Assembly (NCBI GenBank): GCA_902385765.1
Contig: CABMGU010000055.1
Span: forward strand, 1 to 12,079
Reading direction: 5' to 3'
DNA length: 12,079 bases
From: an uncultured archaeon
GTDB taxonomy: Archaea > Nanobdellota > Nanobdellia > Woesearchaeales > ARS49
The notes beneath the pieces were generated by a model that saw nothing but the letters and a program-made list of their open reading frames with translations, was not told the DNA's origin and did no database searches. Both the position numbers and the translations under genes were made by a program. How positions within the stretch are numbered: the stretch's first letter is position 1; every line of letters starts with the position of its first letter. Positions 1-6,015 of the stretch are shown piece by piece.

Positions 1-255
1 CAGATAGTCATCACAGACGAAGCAGCTAAGGGAGGAACAGAGGGCTCTTACAACTGGAAAGAACGCATCAAAAGAGCATTCTTCATCATCTTCAGCGCAT
101 ACATGACCATTGTAGTAGCAATGCTGCCATTAATGTTTGCAGGAGCAGGCCTTCTGAAAGGCTTTGCAATCACCACAATACTTGCAGTCACAATCGGAGT
201 TCTCATTACACGACCAGCATACGGCGCAGTCATTGGAATGCTTCTTGAAAAGTAA
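1..255 (+). CDS. secD: Protein-export membrane protein SecD, C-terminal fragment
   Basis: Open in frame 1 from the window edge to TAA at 253-255, giving the last 84 residues. SecD works with SecF in the membrane to drive proteins through the Sec channel. The fragment begins with QIVITDEA, followed by a basic WKERIKRAF segment and two hydrophobic stretches (about residues 27-50 and 58-80) with the sequence GLLKGFAITT and ITRPAYG. These match the last two membrane helices of archaeal SecD, which belongs to the RND superfamily. The start and the periplasmic-type domain lie outside the window. SecF shares this fold, but the ITDEA and RIKRAFF signatures favour SecD. The next gene has its own TATA box, so this is probably the end of a transcript. 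Confidence 0.85.
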   Translation, partial: QIVITDEAAKGGTEGSYNWKERIKRAFFIIFSAYMTIVVAMLPLMFAGAGLLKGFAITTILAVTIGVLITRPAYGAVIGMLLEK

Positions 256-257
256 AA

Positions 258-265
258 CTTTATAT
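258..265 (+). promoter_or_regulatory. TATA box of the Rqc2-like gene
   Basis: CTTTATAT lies between the secD stop and the ATG at 289. Its centre is about 27.5 bp before the ATG, the usual archaeal TATA-to-start distance, so transcription should begin on or next to the start codon (leaderless mRNA). No SD sequence is present. Confidence 0.6.
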
Positions 266-288
266 CCTGAATATGCGGTTTTTGCTTT

Positions 289-1287
289 ATGAAAACAGAA
301 CTCAATTTTTTAGAACTCCATTATCTTGTGGAAGAACTGCAGTCCTGCATAGGCGCGCGTGTCGATAACATATACGCACCAGAAGGACTTCTTATGCAGC
401 TGCACAAATCAGGCACTGGAAAACTGTTTTTGCTCATAACTGACAAAGCAATATGGCTTGCAAAAGAAAAAACATCTGCTGAGTCAGTCTCAGGATTATG
501 CAGTTTATTGAGACGGCATTTGGAAGGCAAAAAACTAACGAAGCTTGAACAAATAGGAAGCGAGCGCATAGTTTGCTTCACATTCCAGACACAAAAAGAA
601 ACATTCTATCTTTTTGCTGAACTATTTTCAAACGGAAACGTCATTTTAACTGATGAGAATAAGAAAATACTTGCAGCAAAAGAAGAACGAGCGTGGAAAG
701 ACAGAGAAATAAGAAGAGGACTAACATACAAACTGCCACCTGCCAAACAGAACTTATTCGAGATAAAAGAAATTCCAAAAGACGAGAAAACACTCGCAAG
801 CCTTGGATTCGGAAAACTGCTTGCGCGGGAGATTATAGCCAGAGGAGATTACAAAGCATTGCTGAAGGAGAAACCAAGCGCCCGCGATTACTCAGGAGAA
901 TTAAGCCCGATAAAACTTGAGCAATTCAAAGAACCAGGAGAGGCATTCACATCATTCTCCGAACTGCTGGACGCCAGACTTTCAAAAAGCCTCATTGCAG
1001 GAAAAGAACAGCGCGTTTCAAAAGCATTGGAAGCAAAGAAAGCAAAACTACAGGAAGTAATCGACATACAATCAAAGAACATCGATGCAATGGAAAAGGA
1101 AGCAATTGAATTACAACGCAAAGGAGAGCTCGTGTATGAACATTATCAGGAGCTGAAAGACATTCTTGAAGAACTAAACAAGGCAAAAGCAAAGTTTTCC
1201 CTGCAGGAAATAAAAGCGAAACTGAAAGGACACCCGAAAATAAAGGACTTGAATCCGAAGACAGGAGATGTTGCGGTAGAAATATAA
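289..1287 (+). CDS. rqcH: NFACT/Rqc2 (RqcH)-like protein, short form lacking NFACT-R
   Basis: This 332-aa protein resembles the N-terminal half of archaeal Rqc2/RqcH. That family binds stalled 60S/50S-peptidyl-tRNA complexes and can add C-terminal tails. Visible parts are an NFACT-N domain (about 1-190, with LLRRHLEGKKL at 73-83 and ELFSNGNVIL at 111-120) and a charged coiled coil (about 240-305). Family members usually run past 550 residues and continue into NFACT-R; this one stops right after HPKIKDLNPKTGDVAVEI. Positions where the family normally has the catalytic-type Asp (yeast D9 and D98) read E9 and E92, while the following Arg is kept (R93). The stop is followed three bases later by the 3' end of the opposite-strand 5S gene. 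NFACT-R may be encoded elsewhere, or the gene may be truncated. The start is set by the TATA spacing. Confidence 0.8.
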   Translation: MKTELNFLELHYLVEELQSCIGARVDNIYAPEGLLMQLHKSGTGKLFLLITDKAIWLAKEKTSAESVSGLCSLLRRHLEGKKLTKLEQIGSERIVCFTFQTQKETFYLFAELFSNGNVILTDENKKILAAKEERAWKDREIRRGLTYKLPPAKQNLFEIKEIPKDEKTLASLGFGKLLAREIIARGDYKALLKEKPSARDYSGELSPIKLEQFKEPGEAFTSFSELLDARLSKSLIAGKEQRVSKALEAKKAKLQEVIDIQSKNIDAMEKEAIELQRKGELVYEHYQELKDILEELNKAKAKFSLQEIKAKLKGHPKIKDLNPKTGDVAVEI

Positions 1288-1290
1288 GGA

Positions 1291-1398
1291 GGACAGCTTA
1301 ACGGTTTTCCCTCGTAATGAAGTACACGCCGTTACGGAAGCTGGTTTAACTGCCGGGTTCGAATGAGACCGGGTGGAACCCAACTCCTATGGCCGTCC
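1291..1398 (-). rRNA. rrf: 5S ribosomal RNA, stand-alone
   Basis: Read on the minus strand, this 108-nt stretch has the archaeal 5S signature: CGGCCATAG near the 5' end, then CACCCGGTCTCATTCGAACC and CCCGGCAGTTAAACC. The ends pair as helix I, GGACGGC (1392-1398) with GCTGTCC (1291-1297), seven pairs including one G-T. Helix II is AGTTGG with CCAGCT, and the helix IV base is TAACGG with CCGTTA. Archaeal 5S RNAs are usually about 120 nt; the missing bases are mainly in the helix IV/V arm and one in loop C. No 16S, 23S or tRNA gene is beside it, so it is unlinked from the rRNA operon. Its TATA box at 1421-1428 sits 26-27 bp upstream. It is convergent with the Rqc2-like gene, three bases from that stop codon. 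Confidence 0.9.
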
Positions 1399-1420
1399 AA
1401 TATTGCGACAAAAGGAGGCA

Positions 1421-1428
1421 TTTATAAA
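1421..1428. promoter_or_regulatory. Palindromic TATA box shared by 5S rRNA (-) and the GGDEF gene (+)
   Basis: TTTATAAA is its own reverse complement. Its centre (1424.5) is 26.5 bp from the 5S RNA 5' end at 1398 and 27.5 bp from the GGDEF ATG at 1452, so one box is correctly spaced for both directions. No second TATA-like box is seen in the 53 bp between the two genes. A GGAGG at 1414-1418 is too far from the ATG to act as an SD. It could belong to the 5S promoter, but this is uncertain. Confidence 0.65.
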
Positions 1429-1451
1429 CTTTTGTTTTTTTACAGAAGAAT

Positions 1452-2774
1452 ATGCTTCCATCATTTGTCAAAACAGACATCTGGCGCGAACTAATGGAAA
1501 CACTCTCTGCCAAACTAAAAGTTCCCATAGTCTGCGAACAGGCAGTATTCGGCAAACTATCATTCTTCCAGGAATTACGCAACAGAAAAACAGACACACC
1601 ATACTCACAAGCACCAGGAATCAGATACGTGAGCGTGGAAATAGATGGAGCAAAAATACACGCAGGACCATTCAAAGCAGATGAAGCACACACATTTGAC
1701 GAAGAACTCGCAGATGCCAGAGAAAAACTGCCAGCATGGAAAGACAATTACGCTGAAATTTTGGAGATATCAATAAAACAGGCAGCAGTATCAGGAAGAA
1801 ATGCGCACACGCTCAATGAAGCGCTTAACCGCTCAAAACTATTGCTGGAATTCTCACAAGCAATAGGACACTCGCAAGACGCTGAAAAAGCGCTATTCAC
1901 CGCAGTACAGTTTTTGGCTTACAAATTCAAGCTGAATAACGTATTCATCTCTGCATACGGCAAATACTCAAGACACTTTGACATATCAGAAGCAGGAAAA
2001 GCTGTGGAACAACGCATAGTTGCGCAAGTAAAAGGAACAAAAACAACATGCACAATACAAAACATCCAGACAGACTTTTTGCTTGAAGGAATAAAAGACA
2101 GGGAAAAACTAAACAAATACGCGGCAGGCTTCCCGCTAGTTTTCAACAGAGAACTCGTTGGCTACGTAGTTGTCAACTCAGAAAACACTCTGCCAATTGA
2201 TGACATTTCAGAAGTGCTATACGAACTGACAAGAGTGCTGTCCAGGCTCTCACAATACGAGAAAGTACAGGAATCAGCAGTCACTGACGCGCTCACAGGC
2301 TTAAGCAACAGGGCAGAACTCGTCAAAAAATTTGATGACATACATTCAAAACTCGCAAAAACCCAGCAACCGATAAGCGTAATGATGCTTGACATAGACA
2401 ACTTCAAAAAATACAACGACACGCAAGGACACCCGGAAGGAGACCGGGTTTTGAAAGCAGTCGCAGAAATAATCAAAAACGCAACACCAAAAGAATCAAT
2501 CAGCTGCAGATACGGCGGAGAGGAATTCATGATGGTAATGCCGTTTGAACAGCAAAAGGCAAAAGAAACAGCAGAACAAATAAGAGCAGACATCGAGAAG
2601 ACCTGCCCTCTGACAGTAAGCATCGGAATAATGACCTGCATGAACAGCTCTGTCTCAAGAGAGACACTTGTACGCGAAGCAGACAGGGCGCTTTACAGAG
2701 CCAAAGAGCTTGGAAAAAACAAGGTTATTGCTTATTTAACAGTGGACAAGGCATTGGGAATTATTGATACGTGA
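1452..2774 (+). CDS. GGDEF-domain protein (predicted diguanylate cyclase) with GAF-like sensor region
   Basis: This 440-aa, apparently soluble protein ends in a full GGDEF domain (about 270-430), the fold that makes cyclic di-GMP from two GTP. Key residues are present: metal-binding D314 in MLDIDNF, N322 and D331 (GHPEGD) for guanine/ribose contacts, the GGEEF signature at 355-359, and ALYRAKELGKN at 413-423. The product-inhibition I-site (RxxD, six to nine residues before GGEEF) is absent; the corresponding residues are P346 and S349. Residues about 125-268 look like a GAF-type ligand-binding domain. Residues 1-115 are an unrecognised sensor-like region containing CEQAVFGKLSFF. No transmembrane helix or EAL/HD-GYP partner is seen. 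GGDEF proteins are common in bacteria and rare in archaea. Codon use and base content look like the neighbours, so any transfer would be old. ATG 1452 is set by TATA spacing. Confidence 0.9.
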   Translation: MLPSFVKTDIWRELMETLSAKLKVPIVCEQAVFGKLSFFQELRNRKTDTPYSQAPGIRYVSVEIDGAKIHAGPFKADEAHTFDEELADAREKLPAWKDNYAEILEISIKQAAVSGRNAHTLNEALNRSKLLLEFSQAIGHSQDAEKALFTAVQFLAYKFKLNNVFISAYGKYSRHFDISEAGKAVEQRIVAQVKGTKTTCTIQNIQTDFLLEGIKDREKLNKYAAGFPLVFNRELVGYVVVNSENTLPIDDISEVLYELTRVLSRLSQYEKVQESAVTDALTGLSNRAELVKKFDDIHSKLAKTQQPISVMMLDIDNFKKYNDTQGHPEGDRVLKAVAEIIKNATPKESISCRYGGEEFMMVMPFEQQKAKETAEQIRADIEKTCPLTVSIGIMTCMNSSVSRETLVREADRALYRAKELGKNKVIAYLTVDKALGIIDT

Positions 2775-2785
2775 ATTCTTATCGT

Positions 2786-2867
2786 CCGCTCTGGTCTTCG
2801 ACTGTTTTTTCTCTCCTCATGCTTGCAAGAGGAGAGAAAAATTACCAAGCGCGGCTTGGCAGAGCGG
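2786..2867 (+). repeat. Structured cloverleaf-like element, copy A (possible RNA)
   Basis: The element lies 11 bp after the GGDEF stop and 10 bp before the end of the convergent GTPase gene. It consists of an outer stem CCGCTCTG (2786-2793) with CAGAGCGG (2860-2867), 8 bp; a 3-bp arm GTC (2794-2796) with GAC (2800-2802); a long hairpin at 2806-2818 with 2829-2841, 13 perfect pairs and a 10-nt loop atgcttgcaa; and a short hairpin CCAAGC (2845-2850) with GCTTGG (2854-2859), loop GCG. The arms are packed almost without linkers. The same layout recurs at 4773-4911 and 10779-10864 with different stem sequences. No clear TATA box precedes it, so as RNA it would sit in the 3' end of the GGDEF transcript. 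The U-rich arms on both strands could also help terminate both convergent genes. Confidence 0.6.
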
Positions 2868-2877
2868 CGGAACATAA

Positions 2878-4068
2878 TTATTTAGAAGTCAAAATCTCAA
2901 CAACATCACGGTTCTTCAACACGGTATCCCTGCCAATCTTTCTCTTTGTTTTCACATCAATCGCAGCAACAAAATTGGTTGCCAAATCAGTATGGATTTT
3001 AGCAGCAAATTCGTACGCAGTAGTGCCAGGAGGCATCAGGAAACAATCAGGCAAAACCCGGCCCTGGCTGTCAGTAAGCTTTCCAACACCGCCCGGGAAC
3101 ACTGTAATGTATTTCAAAAGCTGGAAAACAGCAGTATCAATCGCTTCCTGAACGCCGGTACTGCCGTACTTGTCAAGGAATTTCTGCACAAAATCCAGAG
3201 CTTTCTTCTGCTTGTCATCCAATTGACCGATAACATCAAATTTCGAGCTGCCAGGAAGATAATTGATAAGCTTCTTGTTGTTCGCTTCCTTCAACGCCAA
3301 TTCACATTCAGAACTAACAGGCACAATCAAATACTCAGGGAACTGCTTTCTGCAACTCTCCAAATTAGGCTGTGCAGTTGGAATGTCCATCTTATTTGCA
3401 ATAATCAGCATAGGCTTTGTTCTCTTCCTAATCAGCATAGCAAGCTGGTGAAGATGCTCCTCGGTCCAGCCAATCGGCTTCTCAGGATCAAGCTTCAAAG
3501 AAACAATCGCCTCTTTCACCAAATCCTCCGTAACCTTCAGCCCTGAAAGCTGCTTGGCAAGAGCCTGAATAGCGTTCAGCTTTTCCTGCTGAATAGACCT
3601 TGCAAACTTTTCCCAGCCCTTCTTGATAATGCTCAAAATCCACATATCAAGCTCAATTTCCAAAAATCTTATGTCAAACGCAGGATCATAGCTACCAGGC
3701 TGAATAGGCTCGCCTTTCTCATTTGTACTGCCACTCATATCAACAACGTGAATAAAAGCATCTGCCTGACGCAAATCATCCAAAAACTGGTTGCCCATAC
3801 CCTTGCCCTCGTGCGCTCCAGGAACAAGACCAGCAACATCAATAATCTCAACAGGCACAAACCTCTTCTTGCTAACGCACATCCCCATTCTCGGATTGCA
3901 CTGCGTGTTAAATTCACCGCAAACGCAGTCTACCTTGACAAAAGCAACCCCGTGGTTGGGCTTTATGGTTGCAAATGGATAGTTTGCTATCAGAACATCA
4001 GCCAGCGTGAGAGCTTTGAAGAACGTGCTTTTTCCAACATTCGCCTTTCCCACTATACCTACAAGCAT
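2878..4068 (-). CDS. YchF/OBG-type GTPase, archaeal Ygr210-like, with C-terminal TGS domain
   Basis: A 396-aa member of the OBG/YchF branch (COG0012) of TRAFAC GTPases, which associate with ribosomes. G1 is GKANVGKST at 7-15. The switch II region DVAGLVPGAHEGKG is at 77-90, with the hydrophobic residue typical of this family where Ras has Gln. G4 is NKMD at 225-228, the GTP-type form rather than the NMxE of ATP-preferring YchF, which fits the archaeal/fungal Ygr210 subgroup. A coiled or helical insertion follows the Walker region (about 130-200). Residues about 320-394 form a TGS domain with DCFLMPPGTTAYEFA. Four cysteines at 48, 50, 57 and 64 could be metal- or redox-sensitive, which is speculation. 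A TATA-like box 27 bp upstream indicates a leaderless single-gene transcript. Length is normal for the family. Confidence 0.92.
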   Translation of the reverse strand: MLVGIVGKANVGKSTFFKALTLADVLIANYPFATIKPNHGVAFVKVDCVCGEFNTQCNPRMGMCVSKKRFVPVEIIDVAGLVPGAHEGKGMGNQFLDDLRQADAFIHVVDMSGSTNEKGEPIQPGSYDPAFDIRFLEIELDMWILSIIKKGWEKFARSIQQEKLNAIQALAKQLSGLKVTEDLVKEAIVSLKLDPEKPIGWTEEHLHQLAMLIRKRTKPMLIIANKMDIPTAQPNLESCRKQFPEYLIVPVSSECELALKEANNKKLINYLPGSSKFDVIGQLDDKQKKALDFVQKFLDKYGSTGVQEAIDTAVFQLLKYITVFPGGVGKLTDSQGRVLPDCFLMPPGTTAYEFAAKIHTDLATNFVAAIDVKTKRKIGRDTVLKNRDVVEILTSK

Positions 4069-4091
4069 AATCTGGTGCGAACAGAGGGATT

Positions 4092-4099
4092 ATATTAAA
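4092..4099 (-). promoter_or_regulatory. TATA box of the Ygr210-like GTPase gene
   Basis: On the minus strand this reads TTTAATAT, centred 27.5 bp from the ATG at 4068. It is part of a compact divergent promoter region (4069-4144) with the box at 4115-4122. Confidence 0.55.
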
Positions 4100-4114
4100 T
4101 TTGCTCCCGTTACG

Positions 4115-4122
4115 TTTATAAA
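4115..4122 (+). promoter_or_regulatory. TATA box of the first family-X gene
   Basis: TTTATAAA is centred 26.5 bp before the ATG at 4145, again predicting a leaderless mRNA. A 7-bp inverted repeat, ACGTTTA at 4112-4118 and TAAACGT at 4136-4142, brackets the stretch between box and start. This could be an operator but is within what chance gives in AT-rich DNA. Confidence 0.6.
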
Positions 4123-4144
4123 CTCCCATTATTATTAAACGTTC

Positions 4145-4756
4145 ATGGCAATGCCGATAAAGCACAGGTTTGCTGATAAAGAGGTAATAAAAGTCGCTGA
4201 TTGGGGACTAAGAACCCGAGACGCATACAACATGATGTATGTCTACCTCATGGCGCACGACTGGGTTGTAGAAGAAGACTGGGCGCCACGCGAAGAAATG
4301 TACTTCCCAGAAACATTCTATATGCAAAGAGACAACCCGACAATGGGAAAAGAGATATGGATAAGATGGCGCTTAACAAAAAAACCCCCAGGAGCAGGAC
4401 CAGGTCCGGCACTCTTCACCTATATCTTTGATTTGGACTGGAAACTCATCGGCTTGAAAGAAATAGAAGTCCCGTGGAAAGGACAGAAAATAAAAGCAGA
4501 CAAATGCGAGTTCGAACTGATGGCACGCGCAAATTTAGTTATAGACACGGCAGGACAATGGAAAACCTGGCCGTTCTCGCAGATAAAAAACCTTCTCACA
4601 AAACGCGTAATGAGACAGAAAATACTAATGCACAGAAAAAACTTATATGGCGATGCTTACAGGCTGAGAGACCTCATATTCAACTACCTGAAGCTTGAAA
4701 CCTTTATGCCTGTAAAAGAAGCAGGAGAATTCTACCTGAAGAGAACGATGGAGTAA
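4145..4756 (+). CDS. Family-X protein 1, unknown function
   Basis: A 203-aa soluble protein without signal peptide or membrane helix and with no family that I can name. It is rich in Trp (10 or more), Lys and Arg. It shares a pattern with the products of 4988-5512 and 5512-6015: an aromatic helix near the N terminus (AYNMMYVYLMAHDWVVEE, 27-44), then alternating beta-like segments, a central lysine turn GQKIKADK (113-120), a hydrophobic strand ending in a Trp-containing segment (GQWKTWPF, 137-144), and a C-terminal amphipathic helical part. Specific features are a Pro/Gly-rich loop PPGAGPGP (81-88) and a longer C-terminal tail (about 175-203). No catalytic motif is visible. It is transcribed from its own TATA box and followed by element B. 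The paralogy is my alignment by eye, so it is moderately certain. Confidence 0.8.
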   Translation: MAMPIKHRFADKEVIKVADWGLRTRDAYNMMYVYLMAHDWVVEEDWAPREEMYFPETFYMQRDNPTMGKEIWIRWRLTKKPPGAGPGPALFTYIFDLDWKLIGLKEIEVPWKGQKIKADKCEFELMARANLVIDTAGQWKTWPFSQIKNLLTKRVMRQKILMHRKNLYGDAYRLRDLIFNYLKLETFMPVKEAGEFYLKRTME

Positions 4757-4772
4757 ATTTAACTTCTTTTTC

Positions 4773-4911
4773 AACCGCTGCCTGTCAAGAATCGACGCGA
4801 TTCTTGAGCACACTCGGAAATCTTTGATCTCCGATGTTTGACTAACTTTTCTCTCCCCTACGCTTGCGAAGGGGAGAAGAAAAGTTACCTTAGCACGGCT
4901 AAGGCGCGGTT
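4773..4911 (+). repeat. Structured cloverleaf-like element, copy B, expanded (possible RNA)
   Basis: The element starts 16 bp after the stop of the preceding gene. The outer stem is AACCGC (4773-4778) with GCGGTT (4906-4911), plus G4780-C4905 across a bulged T. The long hairpin is 4843-4858 with 4871-4887, 16 pairs with one bulged A, and a T-A pair closing a 10-nt loop acgcttgcga. The short hairpin is CCTTAGC (4888-4894) with GCTAAGG (4898-4904). Where copies A and C have a 3-bp arm, B has about 60 nt holding two hairpins: TCAAGAATC (4785-4793) with GATTCTTGA (4799-4807), and TCGGA (4814-4818) with TCCGA (4830-4834). Compared with A, the loop changes TGC..GCA to CGC..GCG, keeping complementarity. 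No own TATA box is seen. The rest of this 231-bp gap (4912-4987) holds only the promoter of the next gene. Confidence 0.55.
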
Positions 4912-4957
4912 TGGCAAGTCATATCGCCTAATATCTCCTTTGTAATTGACACAAATC

Positions 4958-4965
4958 TTTATAAA
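4958..4965 (+). promoter_or_regulatory. TATA box of the family-X 2 / family-X 3 / HExxH operon
   Basis: TTTATAAA is centred 26.5 bp before the ATG at 4988, so the operon mRNA is predicted leaderless. No SD precedes the first gene. Confidence 0.6.
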
Positions 4966-4987
4966 TGGCTTTTCTTACTGTTAAATC

Positions 4988-5512
4988 ATGCCATTGCCTT
5001 CAAAATACCAGATGCCCTGCACATACATCAAGCACAGAGGCTTCTTCAATTATGCTGAATTGCTGCAGAAGGTACGACAATGGTTTATCGATGACGACTT
5101 TGAAGTATTAAACTATCCAATTTACAAACAGAAATTCCCTGCGCCAACAGGAGTTGAGCACGAGCTGAGCATCCACGCTGAGAAAACAGTAACTGAATAC
5201 GTAAAATACCACATCGACGTAATGATACGAGCCATGAACATGCGAGACATCGAAATCATCCACGAAGGCAAAAAGATGAAAATGCAGGACGCTCAACTGC
5301 AGATTGAAATCATACCAACGATCGAATTCGACTGGCAGAAAAGATTTGCAGGACCGCCACCATGGAAGAAATTTTTACAAGCCCTTGACGAATTTTACAG
5401 GAAGCATATAATTAAATACAAGATTGATGACTATTGGGAAGATATGGTGCTGCTAAAAGCAGGCCAGCTTGCAAAAGTAATAAAAGAAACAATTGGCGAA
5501 GAGGTAATCTGA
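4988..5512 (+). CDS. Family-X protein 2, unknown function
   Basis: A 174-aa soluble protein that I do not recognise. It is alignable by eye with the product of 5512-6015 and, more weakly, of 4145-4756. Shared layout: an N-terminal aromatic helix (AELLQKVRQWFIDDDFEV, 23-40), a strand-rich middle with TVTEYVKYHIDVMIRAM (67-83), a turn HEGKKMKMQ (92-100), a hydrophobic strand that ends in EFDWQKRF (113-120), and a C-terminal helical stretch beginning WKKFLQALDEFYRKHI (126-141). It has many Lys, Tyr and Trp, and no catalytic motif, cysteine pair or membrane segment. Its stop overlaps the next start (TGATG), so the two proteins are probably made in a coupled way and may act together. Lineage-restricted DPANN proteins of this kind are usually left as hypothetical. 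ATG 4988 fits the TATA spacing. Confidence 0.85.
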   Translation: MPLPSKYQMPCTYIKHRGFFNYAELLQKVRQWFIDDDFEVLNYPIYKQKFPAPTGVEHELSIHAEKTVTEYVKYHIDVMIRAMNMRDIEIIHEGKKMKMQDAQLQIEIIPTIEFDWQKRFAGPPPWKKFLQALDEFYRKHIIKYKIDDYWEDMVLLKAGQLAKVIKETIGEEVI

Positions 5513-6015
5513 TGGCGGAAAGACTGATTGTCGTGGACAAGGAAAGACTTGATTACGAAGGCTTGTTTGAAACAAAAGGGCTATTTGACGTCATGAAGCA
5601 ATGGGCAACAGACAAAGGATACTGGCTAATAGAGAAAAAACACGGAGAGACCACAAAGCCAGAAGGCAAAGTAATTGACTTTGACCTGGAGCCATTCAAA
5701 AAGTTCACAGATTATGCAAAAAGCATAATCAAGATCAGGATGCAGTTCACAGACATAAAGGACGCAGTGGTTGAACGAGACGGCAAAAAAGTCAAACTAC
5801 AGGAAGGCAAAATGATAATGATAGTAGACGGCATCCTTGAAACCGATTACGAACACAGGTGGGAAAGCAAGCCGGTGTTCTACGTCCTACGCACAATCTT
5901 TGAAAAATACCTGTACACTCCTTTTATTTCAGGATTTGAACGCGGAGTCAAGGAGGACGTAATGGCATTAAAAAACAATGTTAAAGCCTTCCTGAACCTC
6001 ACAAGATATGCGTGA
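5512..6015 (+). CDS. Family-X protein 3, unknown function
   Basis: A 167-aa soluble paralogue of the preceding protein. Shared layout: helix LFDVMKQWATDKGYWLIEKK (24-43), strand-helix segment around KFTDYAKSIIKIRMQF (64-79), turn ERDGKKVKLQEGK (88-100), strand running into ETDYEHRWES (110-119), then FYVLRTIFEKYLY (123-135) and a C-terminal helix ending KAFLNLTRYA. The DGKK(V/M)K(L/M)Q turn and the acidic-aromatic-x-x-R-(W/F) segment are the clearest family marks. I chose the ATG at 5512, which overlaps the preceding TGA and has GAGGT six bases upstream (5501-5505), over an in-frame upstream ATG at 5434 that would overlap the previous gene by 79 bases. Function is unknown; tight coupling to its paralogue suggests a heteromer, which is inference. 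Confidence 0.82.
   Translation: MAERLIVVDKERLDYEGLFETKGLFDVMKQWATDKGYWLIEKKHGETTKPEGKVIDFDLEPFKKFTDYAKSIIKIRMQFTDIKDAVVERDGKKVKLQEGKMIMIVDGILETDYEHRWESKPVFYVLRTIFEKYLYTPFISGFERGVKEDVMALKNNVKAFLNLTRYA

Noticed and set aside
1345..1365. A T-arm-like GGTTCGAAT on the plus strand, suggesting a tRNA
   Set aside because: No cloverleaf can be formed around it on the plus strand, and the minus strand is a convincing 5S rRNA with paired ends.
2786..2867. Copy A as a simple rho-independent-type terminator
   Set aside because: It has four helices shared with two other loci, one of which is in a 5' leader; T-runs lie inside the stem, not after it. A terminator side role is not excluded.
2786..2867. Cloverleaf elements as tRNA genes or tRNA remnants
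   Set aside because: The long arm is 13-17 bp, the T-arm consensus TTCRANY is missing, and there is no plausible anticodon loop or CCA end.
2992..3546. Long plus-strand ORFs opposite the Ygr210-like GTPase
   Set aside because: They are antisense to a well-supported conserved gene, and their products have no recognisable features.
4112..4142. Inverted repeat ACGTTTA/TAAACGT at the promoter of the 4145 gene
   Set aside because: Seven base pairs including the TATA box itself in AT-rich DNA is easily produced by chance; not listed as an operator.
4773..4911. MITE or IS ends
   Set aside because: Outer stems differ in sequence between copies while pairing is kept, there are no target-site duplications that I can see, and no transposase lies in the window.
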